This document shows positions 1 through 8,133 of a stretch of DNA of 64,000 bases, in pieces. Source of the stretch: Holophagaceae bacterium. GTDB taxonomy: Bacteria > Acidobacteriota > Holophagae > Holophagales > Holophagaceae. Position numbers and translations under genes: made by a program. Under the pieces are notes generated by a model, which saw nothing but the letters and a program-made list of their open reading frames with translations, was not told where the DNA came from and did no database searches. The stretch lies in the NCBI GenBank assembly GCA_021286765.1, contig JAJTBS010000004.1:91427-155426 (forward strand), given 5' to 3'. The stretch's first letter is position 1, and each line of letters starts with the position of its first letter.

Positions 1-1238
1 AGACGGCCCGCGAGGCCATCCAGGTCATGACCGGCCTGGTCGAGACCTATGGCTACGCCTCCGAAGGTGAGAGCTTCTCCATCGCCGACCCCAACGAGGT
101 CTGGATTCTCGAAATGATCGGCAAGGGCAAAGGCCAGACCGGAGCGCTCTGGGTGGCCCACAAGCTTCCGGATGGCACCATCAGTGCCCACGCCAACCAG
201 GCCCGCATCCGCCAGTTCCCGCAGAACGATCCCACGACGGCCCTGTTCAGCAAGGATCTGATCCCCTTTGCCCGTGAGAAGGGCTGGTTCAAGGGTGAGG
301 ACAAGAAGTTCAGCTTCGTGGATGCCTATGCCCCCCTCAGCTTCGGCGCCCTGCGTGGCTGTGAGGCGCGAGTCTGGAGCATCTTCAACCGGGCCGCCAA
401 GAGCCAGAAGATCTCCATGGACTTCGTGAAGGCTGAGAAGGGCGCCAAGCCCATGCCACTCTACGTCACGCCCGACCAGAAGCTGGGTGTGCGGGACGCC
501 ATGGAGCTCATGCGGGACCACTACGAAGGCACCGACTTCGACATGACCAAGGACATCGGTGCGGGCCCCTACAAGCTGCCCTATCGCTGGCGGCCCATGG
601 GCTTCAAGATCGACGGCCAGGATTATGTCCATGAGCGGGCCATCAGCACCCAGCAGACCGGGTTCTCCTTCGTGACCCAGAGCCGCTCCTGGCTGCCCGA
701 CCCCATCGGCGGCGTCATCTGGTTCGGGGTCGACGACACCTACACCACCGTCTACGTGCCCATCTCCTGCGGCGTCCAGGCAGCCCCCAAGGCCTTCGCC
801 GAGGGAACGGGCAACTTCAGCGAGTTCAACTGGGACAGCGCCTTCTGGACCTTCAACTTCGTCACGAACTACACCTACACCCGCTGGAGCGACATGATCG
901 TGGACGTCCAGAAGGTGCAGCGCGAATACGAGGGCCGTTACCTCGCGGAGCAGCCCGAGGTGGACCGCACCGCCCTCGAGCTCTACAAGAAGGATCCCGC
1001 CCAGGCCAGGGATTACCTCACTCAGTACGCCGCCAAGCAGACCGCCCAGCTGCATGCCCGCTGGAGGAAGCTCGGCGAGTTCCTCATCTGGAAGTATCTG
1101 GATGGCAATGTGCGCAACGAGAAGGGTGAGGTCACCCACCCCAAGGCCCCCGAAGACTGGCTGCGCTGCATCGTCAAGGAGCACGGCGATGTCATCAAGG
1201 TGAAGAAGGTGGAGGGGCTGGCGCCGGACGAGGATTAG
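1..1238 (+). CDS. C69-family dipeptidase (5' end outside window)
   Basis: The reading frame is open from base 3, so the start codon and the N-terminal catalytic Cys expected for the family lie upstream of the window. The visible 411 residues resemble the PepD/C69 dipeptidases: the segment WVAHKLPDGTISAHANQ near the left edge is typical, followed by a long aromatic-rich body. Such enzymes are N-terminal nucleophile hydrolases that cleave dipeptides. The gene is followed by a strong terminator, so it ends its own transcription unit. The next two genes (M1 aminopeptidase, OPT transporter) also handle peptides. Family assignment is fairly sure; substrate preference is not. Confidence 0.8.
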   Translation, partial: TAREAIQVMTGLVETYGYASEGESFSIADPNEVWILEMIGKGKGQTGALWVAHKLPDGTISAHANQARIRQFPQNDPTTALFSKDLIPFAREKGWFKGEDKKFSFVDAYAPLSFGALRGCEARVWSIFNRAAKSQKISMDFVKAEKGAKPMPLYVTPDQKLGVRDAMELMRDHYEGTDFDMTKDIGAGPYKLPYRWRPMGFKIDGQDYVHERAISTQQTGFSFVTQSRSWLPDPIGGVIWFGVDDTYTTVYVPISCGVQAAPKAFAEGTGNFSEFNWDSAFWTFNFVTNYTYTRWSDMIVDVQKVQREYEGRYLAEQPEVDRTALELYKKDPAQARDYLTQYAAKQTAQLHARWRKLGEFLIWKYLDGNVRNEKGEVTHPKAPEDWLRCIVKEHGDVIKVKKVEGLAPDED

Positions 1239-1270
1239 ACTCCGGTCTGACCACCGACAAAGGATCCTGT

Positions 1271-1305
1271 GAGGGCCCCGGATGCGGGGCCCTCCTTCGT
1301 TTCGA
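1271..1305 (+). terminator. Rho-independent terminator after the dipeptidase gene
   Basis: A perfect 10-bp stem (GAGGGCCCCG at 1271-1280 with CGGGGCCCTC at 1285-1294) encloses a GATG loop and is followed by CTTCGTTTCG. It lies 32 bp after the dipeptidase stop. It also lies inside the longest open frame of the next gene, which argues that the M1 peptidase starts downstream, at 1383. Confidence 0.75.
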
Positions 1306-1382
1306 GCTCGCTTCCACCCCGCACTTGTGACGCCCGCCGATCAGAACCCCGTGGGATCATGGGCGGTTCCCATGAGGCCCCC

Positions 1383-3161
1383 ATGCACCGCCCGGATCCG
1401 CATTCCTACTACGACGCCGCCCAGCCCAAGGCCCGCCGGTTGCGGCTGAAGCTGGGTGTGGATTTCTCCGCCAAGCGCATCGAGGGCGAAGTGGTGCTGG
1501 AATTCGGGAAGGCCTTCGGCGGTCCGCTTGATCTCGACACCAAGGGTTTGGACATCCACACCGTGCAGGTCCCCGGCCACGGCCCCATCGCCTGGGAGCT
1601 GGGCGAGGCGGATGCCGTCCTGGGCCAGCGCCTGCGCATCGAGGTGCCACAAGACTCCCAGGAAGTGGCCATCACTTATGCCACCGGCGTTGACGCCATG
1701 GCCCTGCAGTGGCTGGAGCCCGAGCAGACCGAAGGCAAGGTGGCGCCCTACCTCTTCAGCCAGTGCCAGCAGATCCATGCCCGCACCATGGTGCCCTGCC
1801 AGGACACGCCGGTGGCCCGCATCGCCTACCAGGCGGAAGTGACGGTGCCCGAAGGCCTCACCGCCGTGATGTCTGCGGGACCCGCCGGGGACGAGTCCAT
1901 CGGAAATGGCCGCCACGTCTACCGCTTCAGCATGCCCCAGCCCATTCCGTCGTATCTGATGGCCCTGGCGGTGGGGCGGCTGGAATCCCGCGAACTCAGC
2001 CCCCGCGCCCGGGTGTGGGCCGAGCCGGAGACCGTCGCCTCCGCCGCATGGGAATTCGCTGGCGTGGAGGACATGATCCTGAAGGCCGAAGCGCTGTTCG
2101 GGGCCTATCCCTGGGACCGCTACGACATGCTGGTGCTGCCGCCCTCCTTCCCCTACGGCGGGATGGAGAACCCCCGCATGACCTTTCTGACCCCCACCTT
2201 GCTTGCCGGGGACCGCAGCCTGGTGGACGTGGTGGCCCACGAACTGGCCCACAGCTGGACCGGCAACCTCGTCACCAACGCCAGCATGGAGCACTTCTGG
2301 CTGAACGAGGGATTCACGGTCTGGGCGGAAAGGCGCATTCTCCGCACCTTGCATGGCGATGACGCCGCCGCCTTGGGCTGGGCCATGGGCCAGAAGGCCC
2401 TCGAAGACAGCCTGGCACGCTTCAAGAACGAACCGCACCTCACCGTGCTGCGGATGCATCTGGAAGGCATCGATCCGGATGACGCCTTCTCCAGCATCCC
2501 CTACGAGAAGGGCGCGCGGCTGGTGGCGGCACTGGAGCAGGAGGCGGGTGAGGAACGCTTCCTCCGCTTCATCCGCGACTACATGGATGCCTTCCGCTTC
2601 ACGTCCATCACCACCGAGCAGTTCTGCGCCTTCGCCGAGGCCAAGCTGCCCGGCGCCCTGGAGGCCGTGAACGCGAAGGCCTACCTGAACCAGCCCGGCC
2701 TCCCAGACACCGCGCCGGAATTCCGCAGTGGCCAGCTGGATGCCCTCACCAAGCTGGCCGAAAGCTGGACGGCCGGTGGCCGGCCCAGCTCAGAGCAGAT
2801 CGCGGGCTGGAAGCCTGCCGAACTGCAGGTCTATCTCCAGAAGCTGCCGCGCCAGCTGACCCAGGCCGACTGCGCCTGGCTGGACGGGCACTTCCACCTC
2901 ATGGGGCGGGGCAACCACGAGATCCTCGTGGAGTGGCTGACCCTGGCCGCGGCCGCCGACTACGAGCCCGCCTTCCCGCGGATCCGCGAGGTGCTTCTAC
3001 GGGTGGGCCGCATGAAATATCTGCGCCCCTTGTATGGGGCCATGGGTGGATCCCCACGCACCCGAGCCCTGGCCCGTGAGATCTTCGCCGCCGCCAGTCC
3101 CGGCTACCACGGCCTGTCACGCCGCGTGGTCCAGTCCGTCCTCGACGCCTATCCCGCCTAG
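1383..3161 (+). CDS. M1-family zinc aminopeptidase
   Basis: A 592-residue metallopeptidase of the M1 (gluzincin) family, expected to remove N-terminal amino acids from peptides. The exopeptidase motif GGMENP is at residues 259-264, and the zinc site HELAH at 286-290 is followed 18 residues later by the third ligand in NEGFTVWAE (Glu309). The N-terminal beta-saddle and the helical C-terminal domain resemble the leukotriene A4 hydrolase/aminopeptidase B branch. ATG 1383 is preferred because GAGG lies 5 bp upstream and the longer frame runs through the 1271 terminator. No signal peptide is seen, so it is probably cytoplasmic. OPT transporter 3178-5232 follows 16 bp later, consistent with peptide uptake and breakdown in one operon. 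Confidence 0.9.
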   Translation: MHRPDPHSYYDAAQPKARRLRLKLGVDFSAKRIEGEVVLEFGKAFGGPLDLDTKGLDIHTVQVPGHGPIAWELGEADAVLGQRLRIEVPQDSQEVAITYATGVDAMALQWLEPEQTEGKVAPYLFSQCQQIHARTMVPCQDTPVARIAYQAEVTVPEGLTAVMSAGPAGDESIGNGRHVYRFSMPQPIPSYLMALAVGRLESRELSPRARVWAEPETVASAAWEFAGVEDMILKAEALFGAYPWDRYDMLVLPPSFPYGGMENPRMTFLTPTLLAGDRSLVDVVAHELAHSWTGNLVTNASMEHFWLNEGFTVWAERRILRTLHGDDAAALGWAMGQKALEDSLARFKNEPHLTVLRMHLEGIDPDDAFSSIPYEKGARLVAALEQEAGEERFLRFIRDYMDAFRFTSITTEQFCAFAEAKLPGALEAVNAKAYLNQPGLPDTAPEFRSGQLDALTKLAESWTAGGRPSSEQIAGWKPAELQVYLQKLPRQLTQADCAWLDGHFHLMGRGNHEILVEWLTLAAAADYEPAFPRIREVLLRVGRMKYLRPLYGAMGGSPRTRALAREIFAAASPGYHGLSRRVVQSVLDAYPA

Positions 3162-3177
3162 CCCCCCAGGAGCCTCC

Positions 3178-5232
3178 ATGTCCCACGGATCCGAACCTCA
3201 GGAGATCAAGGGTCTGCCCGCGAACGCACGGCGGGCGTTGGAACCCGGCGAGGCCTACGTGCCGCTGGTGCCCCAGGACGGCCTGCCCGAGACCACCTCC
3301 CGCGCCATCATCCTGGGCCTGGTGTTCTGCGCCATCTTCAGCATGGCTGCGGCCTACCTGGCCCTCAAACTGGGACAGGGCATCGAGGCCGCCATCCCCA
3401 TCGCCATCCTGGCCGTGGGCCTCAGCCGCTTCTTCCCCCGCAAGAGCACGATCCTGGAGAACGTCATCATCCAGTCCATCGGCGCCAACAGCAGCCATGT
3501 GGTGAGCGGCGCGGCCTTCACCATCCCAGCCCTCTACGTCCTGGCCAACACCCCCGGCAGCGGCGTGCCCAACCCGACCCTCTGGCAGGTCTGCCTGGTG
3601 AGTTTCCTGGGCGGCTGCATCGGCATCCTCTTCATCCTGCCCCTGCGCCACCACTTCATGGTGGAGAACCACGGCATCTTCCCCTGGCCGGAAGCCACCG
3701 CCACCGCCGAGATCCTGGTCACGGGCGAGAAGGCCGGCAACCAGGCCAAGGAACTGGCCGTGGCCGCGGGCATCGGCATGCTCTATGACTCCCTCACCAG
3801 CGTCTTCCGGGTCATGGGTGAGAACCTCACCCTCAAGACCGTCTGGATCGGGACTGCGCTGCGCGAACGCTTTTTCGCCTTCAACTTCCTCAACAACGCC
3901 GCCACCCTGGGCATCGGCTACATCATCGGGCTGCGCTACAGCGCCGTCATGGCTGCCGGCTCCATCTTCAGCATGTTCGTGCTGGTGCCCCTCTTCCACG
4001 CCATCGGCCAGCACGTGCCGCTCATCATCGCGCCGGGCACCAAGCTCATCGCCGACATGAGCCCGGAGCAGGTGTTCTTCTCCTACATCCGCATCATCGG
4101 CGTGGGTGCCATCGCCGGCGCGGGCGTCATGGGCGTGCTCGCCTCCATGCCCAACATGATCCGCTCCATCATCAGCAACATGAAGGCCCTGCTGGCGGGT
4201 GAGAAGGCCGGCGCCGAGGCGGTCGTCGTGGCCCGCACCGATCGCTCCCTGCCGGGCGGCATGATCGCCACGGGCCTGGTGGCCTGCGCCCTGGGCATCC
4301 TGCTCTTCCTCTCCTTCGGCCTCGGCATCAAGGATTCCCTGGTGCCCGCCCTGGTGGCCACCGCGGTCATCATGGTCATCGCCTTCTTCTTCGCCCCGGT
4401 GGCGGCCCGTGCCATCGCCACCATCGGCACCAACCCCATCAGCGGCATGACCATGCTGACCCTGGTCATCACCGGCGGCTTGATGCTGAAGCTCCACTTC
4501 ACCGGTGGCTACGGCATGTTCCTCACCATGATGGTGGGCGGCATCGTCTGCACAGCGCTGGCAGCCTCCGGCGCCTTCAGCACCGACCTCAAGATCGGCC
4601 ACTGGATTGGCGCCACGCCCGCCCGGCAGATCGCCTGGAAGTTCGTCGGGACCTTCGTGGCCGCCCTGTTCACGGGCCTGGCCATGTGGCTGCTGGCCAA
4701 CCAGAAGCTGCCGGATGGCGCCTACGCCATCGGCACCAACGCCCTGCCTGCTCCCCAGGCCAGCGCCATGAAGGCCATCCTCGAGGGCATCTTCGGCACC
4801 GTCTCGATGCCCCTTCGCTGGTACGCCTTCGGCCTCGGCGTCATGCTTTCCATCGTGCTGCGCATGGTGGAACTGCCCGCCCTGGGCTTCGCGCTGGGCA
4901 TGTACCTGCCCATCGAACTGAACACGCCCCTCTTCCTGGGCGGCCTCATGGCCCACTGGGTGAACCGCCCCAAGGCCGGCACCAGCGAGGCCGATGCCAA
5001 GGCCCGCGAGAACCGCGGCGTGCTCATCGCCAGCGGCCTCATGGCCGGCGGCGCCATCATGGGGGTCATCGCCTCGGCCATCAAAGCCAAGGATGCCTGG
5101 CGCGAGGGCTTCCCCGTGCTCAGCCTCCATCAGGCTGAAGGAGCCCTGGGCGAATGGATCGGCCTTGGCGCCTTGATCGCCTTGTGCCTCTACGTGGTCG
5201 TCTACAGTCGGCGGGCCAAGGGCGAAGCCTGA
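3178..5232 (+). CDS. OPT-family oligopeptide transporter
   Basis: A 684-residue, very hydrophobic protein with many membrane segments, matching the OPT superfamily (proton-coupled uptake of oligopeptides or metal chelates). Recognisable features are the start of the conserved domain at PETTSRAIILGLVFCAIFS, repeated GAN/GAx-rich helices, and the late segment GLGVMLSIVLRMVELPALGF. ATG 3178 has AGGAG at 3168-3172. It sits 16 bp after the M1 aminopeptidase, which suggests peptides imported here are trimmed in the cytoplasm. The exact substrate (peptide versus metal-siderophore) cannot be read from sequence. Confidence 0.88.
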   Translation: MSHGSEPQEIKGLPANARRALEPGEAYVPLVPQDGLPETTSRAIILGLVFCAIFSMAAAYLALKLGQGIEAAIPIAILAVGLSRFFPRKSTILENVIIQSIGANSSHVVSGAAFTIPALYVLANTPGSGVPNPTLWQVCLVSFLGGCIGILFILPLRHHFMVENHGIFPWPEATATAEILVTGEKAGNQAKELAVAAGIGMLYDSLTSVFRVMGENLTLKTVWIGTALRERFFAFNFLNNAATLGIGYIIGLRYSAVMAAGSIFSMFVLVPLFHAIGQHVPLIIAPGTKLIADMSPEQVFFSYIRIIGVGAIAGAGVMGVLASMPNMIRSIISNMKALLAGEKAGAEAVVVARTDRSLPGGMIATGLVACALGILLFLSFGLGIKDSLVPALVATAVIMVIAFFFAPVAARAIATIGTNPISGMTMLTLVITGGLMLKLHFTGGYGMFLTMMVGGIVCTALAASGAFSTDLKIGHWIGATPARQIAWKFVGTFVAALFTGLAMWLLANQKLPDGAYAIGTNALPAPQASAMKAILEGIFGTVSMPLRWYAFGLGVMLSIVLRMVELPALGFALGMYLPIELNTPLFLGGLMAHWVNRPKAGTSEADAKARENRGVLIASGLMAGGAIMGVIASAIKAKDAWREGFPVLSLHQAEGALGEWIGLGALIALCLYVVVYSRRAKGEA

Positions 5233-5299
5233 TCCTCAAGTTTCCAGTCAACGGTTTGCCCGCCCCCCCGGTATGGATAGGTGAGGGAGGAATCGTGAC

Positions 5300-5929
5300 G
5301 TGCTTCCAGGATCCCAGGCCGCGCTGATGGACGAGGGGCTCGCCTCCCTCCCGGAAGCCCCGGCGGACGATCCGCTGGCACCGCTCCTCCAACGCATCCT
5401 CGGTGGCGAGGTGGAGGCCTTCGAGGATCTGGTGGCCCGCACCGAAAGCCGGGTCCTGGCCCTGGCCTGGCGGATGCTCGGCGACCGCCACCTGGCCGAG
5501 GATGCGGCCCAGGAGACCTACCTCCGGGTGTTCCGCTCCCTGCGCACCTTCCGGGTGGGCGAGCGCTTCGAAGCCTGGCTGGTGCGCATCACCGTGAACG
5601 TCTGCCGAGACTTGGCCCGCAAGCGGGGTCCCCTGCCCGTGCCCCTGCATGTCATGGAAGGGCTGCCCACAGATTCCGCGCCGCTGGATGCGGAAGAGAC
5701 CACCCTGCTGCGCCAGCGTCGCGCCCTGGTCCAGCAGGCCCTTGCCAGTCTGCCCCAAGCCGAACGAGCGGCTCTGGTGTTGCGGGACCTGGAGGGGCTT
5801 TCCACGGAGGAGGCCGCCCGCATCCTTGGCGTGCGACCCGTCACCGTCCGCTCCCAGGCCGCCTCGGCCCGCGCCAAGGTCCAAGCCTTCTGCGCCCGCC
5901 TGCTGCATCCCCACGGAGGCCGTCCATGA
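5300..5929 (+). CDS. ECF-type sigma-70 factor
   Basis: A 209-residue extracytoplasmic-function sigma factor. Region 2 is visible as LAWRMLGDRHLAEDAAQETY and region 4 as LSTEEAARILGVRPVTVRSQ, with a short linker and no regions 1 or 3. GTG 5300 is chosen because GGGAGG lies 9 bp upstream; ATG 5327 is possible but has no ribosome site. The stop overlaps the start of the anti-sigma gene by 4 bp (ATGA), the classic arrangement for translational coupling. The signal sensed is unknown. Confidence 0.88.
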   Translation: MLPGSQAALMDEGLASLPEAPADDPLAPLLQRILGGEVEAFEDLVARTESRVLALAWRMLGDRHLAEDAAQETYLRVFRSLRTFRVGERFEAWLVRITVNVCRDLARKRGPLPVPLHVMEGLPTDSAPLDAEETTLLRQRRALVQQALASLPQAERAALVLRDLEGLSTEEAARILGVRPVTVRSQAASARAKVQAFCARLLHPHGGRP

Positions 5930-6513
5930 CGCGCCATGTCCTCCATCAGCTTCCCCTCTGGGTCGAAGGCGACCTGGACGCCGCGGGCATGGCCGCCGTG
6001 GATCGCCACCTCGCCCAGTGTCCGGACTGCGCATCCGCCGCTGGAGCTCTCCGCGCCAGCCAGGACCTGCTGCGGGAGGCGATGGTCTCGCCCTTCACGA
6101 CCGCCGACCGAGAGCGCCTGCGCGGCCGGGTGCTGGCGCAGGTCCGCGTCGAAGCATCGACCAAGCCGACCCGCCGCCTCATTCCCCGCCCCGCCCTGCT
6201 GGCCGTTGGCGCCGCCACATTGCTGTTCACCGTAATCCTGTGGCGGCAGGAACCGACTGTGGCGATTCCGGAGCCCAGGCCAGCTCCCACGGCCCCCCAG
6301 CCACCGCCGGAGCCGCCACCGGCCGTGGCCTTCCAACGGGGTCCGCTCCCCCTCCGCATCCGGGAATCCGCTGCCACCCCAGGGAAAACAACGCTCCCGG
6401 CCATCCCGACCCGCATCGAGTTCCAGACCGCCGACCCCACCATCCGCATCATCTGGCTGGCCCAGAGCAACCCCCTGCCGGACACGACCCCATCCATGGA
6501 GGAGACGTTATGA
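5926..6513 (+). CDS. Zinc-finger (zf-HC2) anti-sigma factor, single-pass membrane protein
   Basis: A 195-residue protein. The N-terminal zf-HC2 module has the His-x3-Cys-x2-Cys pattern in HLAQCPDC (residues 28-35). One membrane helix lies around LLAVGAATLLFTVILW (residues 90-105), followed by a proline-rich periplasmic linker and a short C-terminal domain. The family binds and silences its cognate ECF sigma factor in the cytoplasm and releases it on an envelope signal. It overlaps the sigma gene by 4 bp upstream and the exported protein gene by 4 bp downstream, so the three are probably made together. Confidence 0.85.
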   Translation: MTRHVLHQLPLWVEGDLDAAGMAAVDRHLAQCPDCASAAGALRASQDLLREAMVSPFTTADRERLRGRVLAQVRVEASTKPTRRLIPRPALLAVGAATLLFTVILWRQEPTVAIPEPRPAPTAPQPPPEPPPAVAFQRGPLPLRIRESAATPGKTTLPAIPTRIEFQTADPTIRIIWLAQSNPLPDTTPSMEETL

Positions 6514-7340
6514 CCATCATCCGCACCTTTGCCCTCACCGCCGTGCTGGCCTCAGCCCTCCTAGCCCAAACGCCTCCCGCTGCGCCCACCCCTCAGGTGA
6601 AACCAGCAGACCCCGATCTCGCGACGCTGAGGGCGATGAAGAGCAGGCTGTTCGTCATCCAGTTCCGTGACGCGCTGCAACTGCAGCGGGCCCTCTCCGC
6701 GCTCGGATCCGGCGCCAATGGCGCCACCATGCGGTTCAACAACGAAGGGGGGCTCAACACCATCGGGGTCCGCGATTTCCCCGAGAACCTCACGCTGATC
6801 GAAGAGGCCATCAAGCGCCTGGATGTCCCGACGGCGGCGCCAGCCAGCTCGGATGTGGAGCTCACCCTGCAGGTGCTGTTCGCCTCAAAAGGGGCCGCGC
6901 CCGAGGGCGGCCTGCCTGCGGACCTCGTCGAGGTGGTGAAGCAGCTGAAGGGCGCCCTGGCCTACCGCGGCTACGTCCTTGCCGCCAGCTTCGTGCAGCG
7001 GGTCCAGGTCCTGGACAATGCCCGCAGTGAAACAGGTGGTCTCGGTCATGTCCTGCCGGGCGCACTCGGAGCGGCGGATGCCAAGGACACTTCGCGCCTG
7101 AAGCTCGAGTGGCGGGCCCAGGGGCTGAAGCTGGATGGCCACGGAGAAGGCCCGGCTCTCCTGGACGTGGGTTCCTTCCGCCTCGATCTGGAAGAGGCCA
7201 CGCCCACCCACTCCGGCACCCTTGCCAAGTTCAGCACGCCGCTTTCACTCCGCGAAGGCGAGCGGGTGGTGGTGGGAACTTCCGTGGTGAAGGATCACGG
7301 CGTGGTGGTTGTCCTCACCGCGCGCCGGATCAAGCGCTAA
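6510..7340 (+). CDS. Exported secretin-N-domain-like protein
   Basis: A 276-residue protein starting at ATG 6510, with GGAGGAG at 6498-6504. Residues 1-20 form a signal peptide. Residues about 28-95 resemble the secretin N (short) domain: FVIQFRDALQLQRAL, then a loop and NLTLIEEAIKRLDVP. The rest (a possible second alpha/beta module and a beta-rich C-terminus) is not recognised, and there is no pore-forming secretin domain. Translational overlap with the anti-sigma factor implies it is the third member of the ECF unit, perhaps the envelope sensor or a target. Its stop overlaps the convergent IMPase gene by 4 bp. Confidence 0.6.
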   Translation: MTIIRTFALTAVLASALLAQTPPAAPTPQVKPADPDLATLRAMKSRLFVIQFRDALQLQRALSALGSGANGATMRFNNEGGLNTIGVRDFPENLTLIEEAIKRLDVPTAAPASSDVELTLQVLFASKGAAPEGGLPADLVEVVKQLKGALAYRGYVLAASFVQRVQVLDNARSETGGLGHVLPGALGAADAKDTSRLKLEWRAQGLKLDGHGEGPALLDVGSFRLDLEEATPTHSGTLAKFSTPLSLREGERVVVGTSVVKDHGVVVVLTARRIKR

Positions 7341-8131
7341 TCCATCGGGGAATTCTGACCGCGCAGCTCCCCCAGCAGTTCGGGCTGCACCCCCCGGGTC
7401 CCGGTCACGAGGCTTCCGCTCTCGAACCAGCCCTGCTCGCCCTCCCAGTCGGTGATGATGCCGCCGGCCTCCTGCACCAGCAGGACGCCAGCGGCGATGT
7501 CCCAGGGCTTTAAGCCCAACTCGAAATAGCCGTCGAAGATGCCGCAGGCCACGTGGGCCAGATCCAGGGCGGCGCTGCCGGCCCGGCGGATGCCCTTGGC
7601 CCGGGGAAAGACGCGCCCCAGCGCGGCGTTGAACCTCGGCCACCGGTCACCCAGCTGGAAGGCGAAGCCCGTGGCCAGGAAGGCGCCATCGAGGCCCGTC
7701 TGCTGCGACACGCGCATGGGCCTGCCGTTCCAGGTGGCGCCCTGGCCGCGCACGGCCAGGAAGCAGTCTCCGCGCAGGGGATCGAGCACACAGCCCGTGA
7801 CGGGGCCATCGGCATCCCACAGGGCGACGGACACACACCAGTGGGGAAAGCCCTGGACGTAGTTCAGCGTTCCATCCAGTGGATCGACGATCCAGCGGAT
7901 CTGGGCGTCGCCGTGGCTCCCGCCCTCTTCGCCGACGAAGCCGTACTGGGGAAAGCAGAATTCCAGCTCCCTTCGGATGGCGGCCTCGGCGGCGCGGTCC
8001 GCCTCGCTCACCACATCGTTCTTGGTCTTCTCCGTGATGGTGGCGGGGTCGAGCTTCCGGAAGAAGCCCAGCAGCACCTCCCCGCCCGCCTGGGCCGAGG
8101 CCACGCAGGCCTCCCGTTGTGCGTCGTACAT
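7337..8131 (-). CDS. suhB: Inositol-monophosphatase-family phosphatase
   Basis: A 264-residue protein of the IMPase/FBPase superfamily, of usual length. Metal-binding motif 1 is WIVDPLDGT (residues 80-88), preceded by GEEGG with a metal-ligand Glu at about 68-69; motif 2 is WDIAAG (210-215). These enzymes hydrolyse inositol 1-phosphate or related phosphoesters with magnesium. Start is ATG 8131. It lies 2 bp after the stop of the Rossmann/DUF2867 gene on the same strand. The symbol is by family; 3'-phosphoadenosine phosphatase or sugar phosphatase activity is possible. Confidence 0.85.
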   Translation of the reverse strand: MYDAQREACVASAQAGGEVLLGFFRKLDPATITEKTKNDVVSEADRAAEAAIRRELEFCFPQYGFVGEEGGSHGDAQIRWIVDPLDGTLNYVQGFPHWCVSVALWDADGPVTGCVLDPLRGDCFLAVRGQGATWNGRPMRVSQQTGLDGAFLATGFAFQLGDRWPRFNAALGRVFPRAKGIRRAGSAALDLAHVACGIFDGYFELGLKPWDIAAGVLLVQEAGGIITDWEGEQGWFESGSLVTGTRGVQPELLGELRGQNSPMD

Positions 8132-8133
8132 GG

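Noticed and set aside
1269..1382. N-terminal extension of the M1 aminopeptidase frame
   Set aside because: It would start inside a perfect terminator hairpin; ATG 1383 has its own ribosome site.
2899..5130. A 743-codon open frame on the minus strand opposite the OPT gene
   Set aside because: His/Gly/Asp-rich translation is typical of the antisense of a high-GC membrane protein; no motif, signal or ribosome site. The plus-strand genes are unambiguous.
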